DNA of 64,000 nucleotides. Source: Nectonema munidae (Eukaryota; Nematomorpha; Nectonematoida; Nectonematidae). Location of the stretch: NCBI GenBank assembly GCA_030549495.1, contig JAUIRK010000919.1:62001-126000 (forward strand), given 5' to 3'. Positions 35,001-45,917 of the stretch are shown in pieces (position 1 is the first letter of the stretch; each line of letters starts with the position of its first letter). The notes under the pieces were generated by a model that was not told where the DNA came from, made no database searches, and was given only the letters and a program-made list of their open reading frames with translations. A program made the translations under genes and the position numbers.

Positions 35001-38000
35001 TGCGGAAAAGATGTGTATGCAAACTTACAAAGATCTTTATTTCTAGTTCCCTTTTGGCAGAGAGAGCTTCTGGTTCGGTTAAGGAAAGGTACCTTATTTT
35101 GTCTAGAGCATCAGACGCATTGGAAATCAGCTCGCGAAGGAAAATCTGAAAAGAGAAAAGGAAAGAGTTGCCTTGGAATAAGGACTTATTGTGTGAAACA
35201 CTCACCTCCTTATTTTGGTAGAGAGAGTTGATGATCAACTGCATGACTTTTGAAACTTCGGTTTGGTACTCATATTTTTTCGCGTGATCCAGCATTTCTC
35301 TGAACTGAACATTGCTCATCCCATCAAGTCGAATTGATTCGTCTTCTCTAAGGGAATAGGAAAAAACAATATATAAAATGGTTATTTTGGGTTGTGTTAA
35401 AATTGTACAGGTTTTTTAATTTAAAATATAATATTTCACATTATTCAAAAATTAACTCACTTTTAGAACCGTGGTTCAAAAACCCACAGGTCACGAACCA
35501 CAGACTGGGCTCTAACATTTCCAGAAGGGAGCAAGGAATAAAAATTTTCTCCAAAAAATAAGTTAATACATATCTGTTACAAAAGAAAAAAATAAGAAAC
35601 GAAAAATTCATATAATGTATTTAGTAGAAGATAAAACATGAAAGTATGGCATAATTACTGTAATAAACACTTGTGTTTAATCCGCTAACGTGCGTTATCC
35701 GCTTCCTAGTTATAGCCAACCATATGTGTTTTTCCTATAACCAAAAGATATCGAAGCAAGTCTTTAAAATACATGCATGCATGCTCTGTTTGATAAAGCA
35801 AATACATATTTTCACAAAGTGTATAATTCGATTGGCAAAGAATCTTTATAAATAAAAGAAATATATATATTTACAAGGAGTCATATTTGTGCCTATAGGC
35901 AGAAAGTGGAAACTTTTCAATAAAAACAATAAGGTAAAGATTTGTATTTATAATCAATAAAATGATTTTTAGTTTAAAATATAATACTTTTTTTCATACT
36001 CAATAAAACAAGCTGATAAGAGTGATGCATCAGATGTTGATTATAATTTGGATGAGGAAGATATCAATTTCTAGAAGAGGAGAATGGAAAGTTCACTGGT
36101 GTGTTATTATTGAAAATGAGCTTAAAAGTAAAGAATCCAAACAATCAGAGAATAAATATAATTCTAAGTTTGGAAATACAGAAAGTGGACTAAAAAAGGT
36201 GAAATGGAAAGTATTGAATTAAACAATGAATTTTCTTATGGAAGAATAAAGCTTACAACAAATTTGAGTCCTTTTGAAGTGTTTTGCCAAGTTTCTGACT
36301 TAATTGATGAACATTTTAGTGGTGCAAAGTAACCCTTATGCAGAACAGAATGGAGTGAATTTCAAAGTGAGTGATGAAGAAATGAGAGCTTTTGGGGAAT
36401 GAATATTGTCATGGGTTATCATGTGTTACCGGATTTACACGATTATTATTGGTCGGCTGAACCGAATTTAAATATTCCTTTTGTATCAAATGTTATGCCT
36501 AGAGAACGTTCAAAGCTTTAGATCGAATCTTCATTTCACGTTCAAGGGTAGAAACTCTATGAAACAGTATATCAAAAACAAACCAATAAAATGGGGTTTC
36601 ATAGTTTTTGTAGGTGTTTAATTATGATGGATATCTTTATGAATTCGATATTTATAAAGGCAAAAAAGAAGAGGGCGAAGGACTTGGACCGAATTGGGTA
36701 TTGAAATTGACAGAAAAGCTTCAAGGTTTATCCTGTTATGTTTTTTTCGACAATTATTTCCCATCAGTAAAGACCTGATTAATATTTTATACAACCCTAA
36801 AATATTTTCAATTGCAACAATCAACAAATCAAGAAGAGGTTTCCAAATTTCAAACCAGATAAAAAATGAAGAGGGGAGATTAAGTGTAATAGAAGTTACC
36901 AAATCACCCTATAAGAGTTAGCTACTTCAACGTTGGCTTTTGCTGCTTATAAAAACTTGAAAATATCAAATAAACTATTCATTTTTTATGCCTCCTATTA
37001 TTTTGAAATTATTCTGAGAACAGGCAGTTTCATTTTAAATAGTGAAAATTGCTTTATTAGTTTATTTTGTCTCCTTTCTCTCTTATGTTAATTATGTAGC
37101 AAATTTTTCAATTTTAAGTAAAAGGTAAGGTACAGCGGGTGTATTTTTGTTGACAAGGCACTGATGTACCGCTTATGTCAAACTATGAACAAATTCGTAT
37201 CGATGAGGAATCGAATCCAGAGGCTTCCGTGCTATGTCCATCATCTCAACCAACCTGCCATGCCACCCATAGAGTATGCTGTAGGGGATACGTCAAATTA
37301 GTTTTCAAAAAACTTAAATTATGCTCTAAAAATTTTTAGTTTTTGTTGAAGCTATATAACTTTTTCTGATAGACTTTTTTTCCTTAAAAGTTATTATAAA
37401 AGGCAAATTATCATTGCAAAATGTTAACAGTTATTTTACTTTTTGTAGCTTGTATAATGAAATAATGCGATCTTAATTTTTTGTTTTATTTTGTTTGCAC
37501 AATTATAACTTCGTTTTATACCCTTGCCCCTGAATCAATCACATTTTTTCATATAAACATCGCAGGGTGTCTAGAAGACTCTTTGCCTTCAGACTACATT
37601 CACTTATATAAAACTCTCCAACCTTCAGTTATTTGTTTTCTCTATCAATCAAATATCCTTAGTATTTAAATTTCATCGATTTTGTAAAAAAAAATATAAA
37701 GTAGTCTTATAGATTTAAGTATTCACTGAATACACTCTATTAAAGGATTGCTTCAATATTTGGTCTGCCGTGGTATTTCCAGACCAGTAATTTTTAAAAT
37801 TGTAAAAAAAATTTCGCCCCCCCCCCCCAATAATTTTGAGGATGTGCGCCCCTGATCCATCCATATCGTTCTATATTTTTTTATTAAAACATATATTTTA
37901 TTTAAACACATTACACATGGATATAGATAATTAACGTTATTAATTAAATATAATTGAAAAGAAATTTTATATCAAAGAAAAATATAAATAAACAGCTGAA

Positions 38001-38467
38001 ATTATAGCTCAATAATTAATTTTACAAGTCTGATAAAAACATTTTTCTGAGTCCTACTATTGATTTTCACAAAATTCTCGTGCTCTAAAATCTCCCTCAA
38101 AACTTTGCAACTGTTTTATTAGAATCTAGCAGAATATCTAAGCGTACTAATCAGTAGAAAAATACTTCACATACAAACAAAGTAGAGAACTTGATAAAAA
38201 AAATGTTATATTACCTTTTGACGGTATCGTCTTCAGTTACTGTAGCTTTTTTAATGGATAATTCTTCTTGCCCTGATAGATCAATTTCATCACTGCTAAA
38301 ATCTTTCTCATCTTCGGCATAAAAATGTTTATTGCCTGTAAAAATAAATAACAGTTTAATTATTAATACTTAAACCTAAGGAGATAATTTATAAATTATT
38401 TTACATAATATTAAAAAGATATACCTAAGAACAAGAATACAAGAAACAAGAAAAACAACTTATTCAT
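23087..38467 (-). CDS. HSP90B1: Endoplasmin (GRP94), ER HSP90 chaperone, complete in 10 exons
   Basis: Exons on the minus strand: 38467-38425, 38335-38215, 35347-35206, 35145-35029, 34972-34894, 34329-34077, 31620-31410, 30179-29886, 28805-28561 and 24065-23087. All junctions are GT-AG, and the sum is 2484 nt (827 residues plus stop). The protein starts [15 protein letters not shown] (signal peptide). It has the GHKL ATPase motifs [29 protein letters not shown] and [15 protein letters not shown]. An acidic Lys/Glu linker spans exons 7-8. The middle domain has [19 protein letters not shown], the C-terminal domain has [19 protein letters not shown], and an acidic tail ends in KDEL. Length is close to vertebrate GRP94 (about 800). 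It is an ATP-driven chaperone of secretory and membrane proteins in the ER lumen. Introns 2, 6 and 9 carry transposon remnants, but the coding frame is intact. A LINE lies about 400 bp upstream of the ATG. Confidence 0.97.
24246..24384 (+). repeat. SINE family 3, copy b (GRP94 intron 9)
   Basis: GGGGGTGAGTAGG, then TGGTTAGATGTTGG and a B-box-like GGGGTCGATACC, ending near GTGTAAACACC. It matches the copy at 18915-18778, lies antisense to GRP94 and is non-coding. Confidence 0.7.
24385..28560. other. Remainder of GRP94 intron 9
   Basis: About 4.2 kb, very AT-rich. Roughly 25.5-27.4 kb is richer in GA on the plus strand than the rest and could be a decayed element, but I could not recover any protein motif, terminal repeat or target duplication. 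Confidence 0.4.
31778..31830 (+). repeat. Solo pogo/Tigger-like terminus (GRP94 intron 6)
   Basis: CAGTCAACCCTCGTTAATCC closely matches the block at 4826. No inverted partner was seen nearby, so this is a fragment. Confidence 0.4.
32200..33215 (+). pseudogene. CGGBP1-like hAT transposase remnant (GRP94 intron 6)
   Basis: Decayed pieces follow the order of the hAT transposase related to CGG-triplet-repeat-binding protein 1: [20 protein letters not shown], the DET-like motif [34 protein letters not shown] (normally LSDAAxYM), [11 protein letters not shown] then [34 protein letters not shown], and finally [20 protein letters not shown]. Several frame changes and stops separate them. It lies antisense to GRP94 inside an intron. 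Terminal repeats were not found. Confidence 0.75.
36001..36893 (+). pseudogene. piggyBac transposase remnant (GRP94 intron 2)
   Basis: Pieces in family order: an acidic N-terminal patch, [20 protein letters not shown], a block around [28 protein letters not shown] residues followed by [36 protein letters not shown] (DNYF-type motif with the catalytic Asp), and a C-terminal [14 protein letters not shown]. Multiple frame changes and stops make it inactive. It is cut on the right by the SINE composite at 36894. Confidence 0.8.
36894..37267 (-). repeat. SINE family 2 with long tail, copy c (GRP94 intron 2)
   Basis: The head lies at 37267 going down: GGTGGCATGGCAGGTTGG, A box TGGTTGAGATG, B box GATTCGATTCC. 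The roughly 240-bp tail runs to GTTACCAAATCACCCTATAA at 36894. The same head-tail unit is at 12476-12833. Confidence 0.7.
37533..37853 (-). repeat. Repeat A, copy 4 (GRP94 intron 2)
   Basis: Reverse-oriented copy with both ends: CAGGGGCGCACATCC at 37853 going down, and GTGATTGATT at 37533. Just outside the right end CAGGGGC occurs again, giving an 8-bp direct repeat TCAGGGGC around the element. A run of about eleven C residues lies near 37817-37827. Confidence 0.75.
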
Positions 38468-38516
38468 AAAAATACAGAAATTTGAAACAAACTATTTTTC
38501 CTACACTTAAGGGCTT

Positions 38517-38526
38517 TACCACGTAG
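38517..38526 (-). promoter_or_regulatory. Possible unfolded-protein-response element upstream of GRP94
   Basis: On the gene strand, CTACGTGGTA lies about 50 bp before the ATG. Its ACGTGG core resembles the XBP1-type site TGACGTGG that is known upstream of ER chaperone genes. A full CCAAT-N9-CCACG ERSE is not present. A ten-base match is weak evidence. Confidence 0.3.
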
Positions 38527-38634
38527 CCTTATGAAAAGTTATTTGAATTGAATAAACACGTGTATTGAACAAATTTATAAAAACTTGGACAAATATGGTT
38601 TAAAAAAATATTTTTTAAATAAAAATAATATTAT

Positions 38635-38662
38635 GAAGAAGAAGAAGAAGAAGAAGAAGAAG
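38635..38662. repeat. (GAA)n microsatellite, probable LINE 3' tail
   Basis: About nine GAA units. On the minus strand it reads AATAAATCCTTCTTCTT, the same arrangement as the 3' end of the LINE at 46440 (AATAAATCATCTTCTTC). This suggests a small 3' LINE fragment about 170 bp upstream of GRP94. Confidence 0.6.
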
Positions 38663-38869
38663 GATTTATTATAATGAAAACACAAGTAGAAAAGACAAGT
38701 AGAATCACTGTGTAATGGAGTCCAGTAGTGAAAGTGAAAAAGGAAGGTGTGATGCTTCATTGAGATTTCAACGGCTTCACGTTGCTTGACGGAGTATTAT
38801 GATGCAGAACAAAATGATATTTAATGTATGTAATTCATTACTAAAAATCATTACTTTAATATAATATGT

Positions 38870-40420
38870 TATATAAAAATCATACTTTTGATGAAATCAT
38901 ATTTGTCTAATCGTCAACAATTTGTCACATTAAATAATTTTAAATCAAGCAGCTCTACAATAAATACCGGAGTTCCGCAAGGCTCAATACTCGGACCGCT
39001 TTTGTTTCTGATATATGTTAATGACTTTCATGCATCTAACCCTATGATAACTTTTCACGGTTTTGCTGACGACATCACAGTAAGTGTTCCATTTTCTTTC
39101 GCTAACCCTCCATTAACTATGAATTTTTTTAAAAAGGATCGTGTTCCTATTTTCAAATGGTGTGATGAAAACAATATGCATTTGAACCAATCCAAATCTA
39201 AAGCTATGATTTTTGATATATCTTCTAGGAAAATTATAAAAGATGAATTTAACTTTGAAATCGTTGAGAGCTTCAAAAATCTGGAGGTTATTATTGATTG
39301 TAGACTTAACTGGAATCAACATATATCTCATATTAATGCGATTCTCTCCAGGAATATTGGAATACTTAGACATAACAAATCTTTATTCCCTACTAATATA
39401 AAGCTTTTGTTATACAATAGTTTTTTTCTTCCACATTTGAACTATTGTATAGTTCTTTGGGGTCATAAAAACCTTAATTCCCTTCTGTTAACACAAAAAA
39501 GCATTGTACGGTACGTATGTGGTGGCCATTTTCTATCCCACACTGATCAATTTTTTGTAAGGTTAAACTCACTCAAGGTAACCGACTTATATTTGTACAA
39601 TTTATCTATACTCACTTATAAAATATTAAATCGATTTTTACCACCCATGTTTGATGATTTTATTACTTATAATGACGAAGTTCACCAGTATAATTTACGA
39701 AATAATTTTCATCTGTCATTTTCCTTATATTACAATAAACTATCGAAACAATCTTTAAAATACAAATTATCTCTTAACTACAACTCTTTTTTAATTCATA
39801 CTGATTGTATCGTTCTTAAAATAAGTGTTTGTAAAAATAGAATAAAAAAACTTCTCATGAAAAATTATGAATTTATTTGTCATTCTACGGAATGTTATGC
39901 GTGTAAATATCAACTAAATTCTTAGCTTGTACAAGTTTTGTATTTTATTTCTCCATTTGTTTTATGTATTTTATTACTTATTTCTTATTCCATGGTCTTT
40001 TAGCTTATATAATATACAATACATATGTTTTCTTATCATATTCCATTATTTGTTTTTACTCTTGTCTATATTCATAATTTGTTAACGAAATATTTATTAT
40101 ATATACAAATTTTCTCTTCATGTTTCTTGTCATGCTTTTTGATACTTTTCTTTATCCTCTTGCGTTCATGATTATTTCTTTTGTGGCAGCCTTGTTCTCA
40201 TTCATTACCAAATATTACGTACACTTTTATAAATGTCTATGGGTTTTATTCATATCAGCGGCTTTAAGGCCTTTTTGAATATTTCCCTTAAAAAAAAAAT
40301 TCTATATTGAAAATATATTGTCTATTCTATTTAAATTTGTAAACATTTTGTTTTACTGATGTCACGAACTGTTCTTTTTTTCTTTATAATTGTATGAATA
40401 AATCTTTCTTTCTTTCTATG
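38870..40420 (+). mobile_element. LINE, 5'-truncated, with 345-codon reverse transcriptase ORF
   Basis: An open frame (38891-39925) covers the C-terminal half of the RT and the region after it: VTLNNFKSSSSTINTGVPQG, SILGPLLFLIYVNDF, FADD (catalytic Asp pair) then WNQHI and LFLPHLNYCIVLWG-like residues. It ends CKYQLNS. The endonuclease and fingers are absent, the usual 5' truncation of target-primed insertion. The 3' end is AATAAATCTTTCTTTCTTTC near 40400. The absence of internal stops suggests recent insertion. It lies between GRP94 and the next LINE, about 400 bp from the GRP94 start. Confidence 0.88.
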
Positions 40421-40969
40421 TAATCGTAATGTAATATTAGTATCTATGAGTATGTGATTAAAAAAATATATGATGAAATGGGCGGATAAGTGCTAAAACA
40501 GAAAAAATATCTATATTTATTAGATTTAAATCAAAAAAGAGGTTATTATGATAAAATGACTTTAACTGAGGTTTTGAAACATGAAGAGCTTTTGACATTG
40601 AGTCTGCGATGATGCGACTTAACGAGGAAAAGAGTTCTGTACAGGATTGAACGGAATAAGTAGGAATTTGCGAAATATGAAATAAATCATGAGAATGAGT
40701 GAAATGATATTGTTATTAATTAAATAAGATTTAAAGGTATACCATTTTTAAAACAAGATTTATAGTAAAATTTGAAGTGTGATAAAAAGGTTTATACTAT
40801 AAAAGGAGATGCTATTAAATGAATCAGTTGAGGAGTGAGGCGTATTAATGAACTTAAAATTTTGAAATAGGCTCAGTTTATTTAGGAAAGTAAAGTACGA
40901 AGAACCCCAAATTAGGTTGCAATATAAAAAGTTTGGATAAATAAAGCCATAAAGAAGCTTTTTACACTT
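40421..40969. other. Intergenic
   Basis: No gene or recognised repeat. Confidence 0.4.
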
Positions 40970-43070
40970 ATATGTTAAAGATTTTTTAATTTTTTTTTAA
41001 ATTTTAAACAACTGTGTGCCTCTAGTGAGTATATATGATATATGCTTAGACCAAGATAAATTGGTTGTGAAAATAACTCCTAAGTAGTTGAAATAGTCAA
41101 CTCTGCTTATAGGAACACCATTTAAAGATATGTTAAGATGGCTGAAAAAACATTATCAAAATTTAGGGAAACTGCTGCATCATCTGCATTCAGTATGAGA
41201 GAAGCCGATTTGTGTAAGCTAGAGTACAAATCATTTTATGAAAATCAAAAAAAGAAGTGGCCTCAATATTGAACCTTAGAGTACACCATTTTCTGTATAG
41301 CATGGGTAGGAGAATTTGTTGCGCAACGAAACATAAAATGTTCTTCTATGCAAAAAACTGGTCAGCCAGTTCAAGATAGGCCCTCTAATTCCAATTCTGA
41401 AAAGTTTATGTAGATGTAAATCATGACTAACATTATCAAATGCTTTAGTTAAGTCTAAAAACAAAACTATGCTAAACATATTTCCATAAAAATAGCTGGA
41501 AATTAATTTACAAAGTGACAATGCAGCGTCTTCAATTGATTTGTTTTTAAAAATCCGAATTTACTGGGACTAATCAAATTATATTTATTAAGAAAAACAA
41601 AAATTTTTGAAAAGATGATCTTTTCGAAAAATTACAGAAAACAGAAATAGGCTTATAATTTTCCAATAATTTAGGAGATTTGACATTTTTAAAATAGAAA
41701 ATATTTGAGCCACTTTTAATTATTCTGGGAATATGCCCTTTTGGATCGACAGATTGAAAATTTGACCTAAAATGTATCCAATGCTAGGAAGAATGTCAAT
41801 GATAAGAAAAAGAGATAATTTATCAACGCCACAAGATTTTTTATTCGATAAAGAGTTTATGGCAATAACGATATCATCATAATTTAAATCATGTATATAT
41901 AAAGAATAAGTAGTTAACGGAATTGATTCATCAATATAATTATACGAAGAGGCATTGGAAAAACATTCTGATGGAAAGGAAAAAGACTTTGCAAAGTCAT
42001 TATAACTTAAGGGTGAACAATTAGTATTGATCTTAGATGGCCTGCAAATTTGTTCAAGTTATTCTAGATGTCATTTTTTTACAATTTGAAAACGTATTAA
42101 AGTAATAAATAGATTTCGCTTTATTAATTAAATATCTTCTGCAATTCAAAGAATTAGGATTTCTAAGTTTCCTCCTGAAAAGCTTTTCTTTGAGTTTACT
42201 GAGAGAGTGTAGGAAGGGAGTAAACCATGGTTTATTATTTAGTTTGACTTTCAGTTTAATTAGAGGGAAGCATTGAGTAAAAGAATCCTTAATAGAATCT
42301 ATAAATTTGTTGTAAGCTGAATTCGAATCAGTTGTTAGATAAACTGGAGAAAAAGCGATTTGACATACCTTAGAAATAAAAGTAAAACGATGTTTTAGAC
42401 TAAAATCTTTTTCCAAATATAGCAAGACTTGTTAGGATTATCGAAAAAATTTGATATAAAAGTACAAATTGTAAAATGATCACTGATGTCAGCAATAAGA
42501 TTATAAGAAGAATAAGGATGGGTAAAGTTTATCAATTAGGGTAGATGAACTAGATGCTATACGAGTAGCCTTAGTTATAGTTGGAATAAATCCTAATGAT
42601 TGAAAAATATTTATATCATTTAAATTATCAAAATTAAAAAGGTTAATATTTAAATCTCCACAAATAACAGAATATTCGGATAAAGAGTGTTGTGAAAAAA
42701 TGTCTGATAAAAAATTGTTTAAACTAGAAACATCAGAGTTTGGAAGTCTGTACATAGCGAGCAGATCAAAATGTTTGTTCTCAATTTGAAAACTCAATAA
42801 AAGACAGTTGAAAAATTTATCATAAGAAAGATTTTTGATAGCAATCATAGGTAACTCGTTTCTATAAAAAAACACATATACCCCCCTCTTTTGGTTCTTT
42901 CATGGTAGCGAAAAACATAGCCTTCAAGTTCAAAAGAGTTAGAGTATAGATTCCAAATTTCGCTCAGTACAATAAAATCAAATTTAAAATCTAGACTACA
43001 TATGAAACAAAGAAAAGAGTCAAAATTAGCTTTCTTAATATATATTTTTATTTTAAGTAAAATATATGGT
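40970..43070 (-). mobile_element. LINE, decayed (endonuclease, linker, RT)
   Basis: Minus-strand order: endonuclease pieces with FIVLSEIW (catalytic Glu), MYRLPNSD, VICGDLNINLF and STLIDK (43030-42501). Then the inter-domain linker with KPWFTPFLHSLSKLKEKLFR (42425-42054). Then RT with VLFLDLTKAFDNVSHD, GIRGPILNWLTSFL, RPLLFLIFIK and an ADD motif near 41180, ending VDYFNYLGVIFTTNLSWSKH. Several frame changes and internal deletions remove parts of the RT. Inactive. Confidence 0.85.
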
Positions 43071-43479
43071 AGGTAGGAAGAAATATCTAAGCACTATCGG
43101 ACTTCTCCATATGCTTGCGAAATGCTTGAGGTATAAATTTGAAGTTCGAAAGAAGTGTATTGATTTGGCTTGTGAATTGATTAGGAATGAGGAACTTTGG
43201 AGAAATTGGTTAATTGTTGAGGGAGTTTAAAGTGTAGAAAGCTGGATTTTTGAGGTGGTAGTTGAAGAATGATTGATTGAGCAAAGGTAGTCTGTGGGTG
43301 TTAAAGAATATAGGTCTTAAATAAAAGAAAATAGTGTAGTTATTTTTGTAGATTTTTTTTAATGTGAGTTTATGTGGTATAAGAAGTCTCTGGGTTCGGA
43401 GATTGCAAGTTTGACTCTATGAAGAGAATGAGAGAGTTTAGGCCATTGAGGAGGTTCGGATATAAACGAAGTTCGAAGA

Positions 43480-44520
43480 AATTAGATGGTGGGCGATTGA
43501 GAGTTTTGACGGATAGTGAAAGAAATGAAGTTCTTGCTTGTTGTAGTTGCAGCAGGAAAGTAGAAGATGATGAGGTGTTTCCTGTTGATTGCAGTTGAAT
43601 CTACATAGATTGCTTGGTTATTTTTTAATGCGGTAGAGATAGGAGTTGCAGGGACAGTGTCCGGTTTGCCATCTGATTAGCGGTTGTGGTGGGAAGAATT
43701 TTATTTTTGACCAAATGTCAAGAATTTGTTTTGGATTATTTATATGTTGGAAGAAAATGGAGGGTTAGAATGTAGGATTTTGAGGAGGTTTGACCAAGCT
43801 GTTTTGGAGTGGTTTAGATTTATGTGGAGAATGTTTAACATATAAAGGTTTTGAGTAGGTTTTGGTGGTTTTGATTTAGGTTACTAAGATGTTGTACTCG
43901 AAAGGGGCATGCGTGGGAGAGGGCTGAATTTTGTTGTTTGCAATTAGAGAATTTTAGACATGCAGGGTTTTCTTTGAAGATACAAGAGGAATAGAATGAT
44001 CTCTTTGACTACAGTGAGCGCAGTGGGGAGAGTTTAATTTACACTCTAAGGTTGTGTGGTTAAATTTGAGGCAGGTTTCACATTGATGTAATTTGGGTTT
44101 TAGTATTTTAGAGGTTAGAATGAAGTTTTCTACTATAAGTTTAGGGTTTTCCATTAGGAATTTGGCTATTATCGAGTTACTAGGGCGAAAGGAGGTGGTG
44201 TAAGAATAGATGCCCTCTTTTCCTATTTTTTTCAAAGATTCAAGTGTGCCTAAGGATTTAATATGGTGGTTACTTTCGTAAAGTATTTGGGATAGAGAGT
44301 CTAGGGGTATTTCTTTAGGGATACTTGGAAATAGAAAAATTAGGTATGAAGGTGGAATATCATGGGTAGTGACATCGTTTTTGTTCAATTTAGAAACAAC
44401 AGTGTCTTTTTCAGCGGTTGAGGAGAATTGAAAATAGAGAGTTCCTTCGTTAGAGCTTCTGGTGTTTTTTATGGTAAAAGGGTTTAATTTAGGTTCCATT
44501 TTTTTAATTATGGATTTTTT
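43480..44520 (-). mobile_element. LINE derivative: ORF1 (gag-like) joined to an ORF2 C-terminal tail
   Basis: 44499-43954 is an open ORF1 starting MEPKLNPFTIKNTRSSNEG. It carries one perfect zinc knuckle, CETCLKFNHTTLEC (CX2CX4HX4C), and a second decayed one at CAHCSQRDH. Downstream, in place of endonuclease and RT, the strand reads WQTGHCPCNSYLYRI, then LCRFNCNQQETPHHLLLSC, the Cys/His-rich tail usually found at the extreme C-terminus of I/Jockey-like ORF2. The middle 2-3 kb of a normal LINE is missing. The neighbouring LINE at 43070 is a separate piece. Confidence 0.72.
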
Positions 44521-44833
44521 AAAATCTATAATTTCGGTGCGGGATTTAGTTGGACTATTTTTATCAGCTTCAGTGAAAACAATACTCCTCAGGAAACTTT
44601 AAGACTTTCTAGTCTTTGTATCTATTTTTCCTCATAGCGCAATTTTTGTCGATGGATTTTTACGAATGCTTCAATTTCCTTATTTCCATTCACCACAATA
44701 CCTATAAACTAATAACGCTCTCAATTGCTCATCTCGAATATTCACACACCCTTTTGACTCTGCTTATTCTACTCCAATGCTTACTTTCCAAACCAACACT
44801 GATGTTTACAACAATTAATTTTTCGACATCAAC

Positions 44834-45239
44834 CAGTGCCCGCGCTACCTATATAATTTTGGGGCACGTGCCCCCCTCGTATTAATCTTTGGCCTCCTAA
44901 AATTTTTGGTTTTGCCCCATGCACTTTTTAAAGGAAAAATAAATAAGCAAAAATTGTACACAATAATCTTATATAAATGCTGGTGTATGTGTATGTATAA
45001 TATGATATTTCTATAGGTTTTTATACAGAAGTACTTCATGCTTTTCAGCAAAGTAATATAGGATATAAAGTAATTATGAAAACTCTGCTTTTTAATCACA
45101 TATGCCTCTGCATAGCTTATGAGAGAAAAAGAAAAAAAGACAAAAATCTACTCACTCCTCAATCAATGTCAAAGGTTGCTGCAAATGTGTTTTTTGCCCC
45201 ATTTCAGCCCCCCTTGAAATTTAGCTTAAGCGCGGGCAG
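44834..45239. mobile_element. hAT-type MITE, 406 bp
   Basis: 5' end CAGTGCCCGCGC; the 3' end read inward is CTGCCCGCGC (two bases shorter). Flanking 8-mers ACATCAAC and CCATCAAC match at 7 of 8. GGGGCA and GGGGGG blocks lie inside both ends. No transposase. Confidence 0.75.
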
Positions 45240-45573
45240 CCATCAACGTCTTCCTTAATCAAAATCAAATGTTATATTTTAATCCATCAAACTGTTTATA
45301 ATCATTAATTTAATTTTCTTTTAATTATTCAATCATGTGACGACAACTAATCTTGGTTTGTTCACTTTTAAATAAATCCTTATTTTTAAAAATTATTTTT
45401 GTTCTTTATTTGTTCAATTTTTCAAGTTTTTTAAATTAGCTTCAAACAGAAAATTTTAAACCTAAAAAAAATTAAAATCAGAATGCCTAAATCTTTATAT
45501 GATATGTTCTGATTATTTTTAAATTAGTTTTCTGGGGAAGATATTTTTCATATGTTCTATGATTCATTTTAAT

Positions 45574-45917
45574 AAGCGTTGTCCAAAGTTCAGCCTTCAG
45601 TATTCTTAACTGCAGCCGATAGCTTCTTTTGAAACGTTATACATTTTCGCATCTTTATAGAAAAAAATTATAAACTACTTTCGCTCATCAACTCCACTTT
45701 ACATTTGTTATTGAAAATACTCATCTTGGTACATTTTTAGCTTATTTTATGATAAATTTTTATGCTTTATGTGGAAATATATATGCTACGTGTGTATAAT
45801 TAATTTTTATCTTTAAAGATAGCTTACTAGTTTAATAATAGTAAAAAAACAGTGCCTACCAAAGTTCAAATTTTTTTCTTTGTGCTACTCTGTCTAAAAA
45901 AGGTTTGGACAACGCTG
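45574..45917. mobile_element. hAT-type MITE, 344 bp
   Basis: Inverted ends AAGCGTTGTCCAAAG and CAGCGTTGTCCAAAC, flanked by ATTTTAAT and ATCTTAAT (7 of 8). The termini resemble those of the hAT at 9933 (GTCCAAAC/GTCCAACC followed by T-runs), so that family could have mobilised it. Non-coding. Confidence 0.8.

Noticed and set aside
38575-38760. Small minus-strand ORF with poly-Phe
   Set aside because: Produced by the (GAA)n microsatellite.
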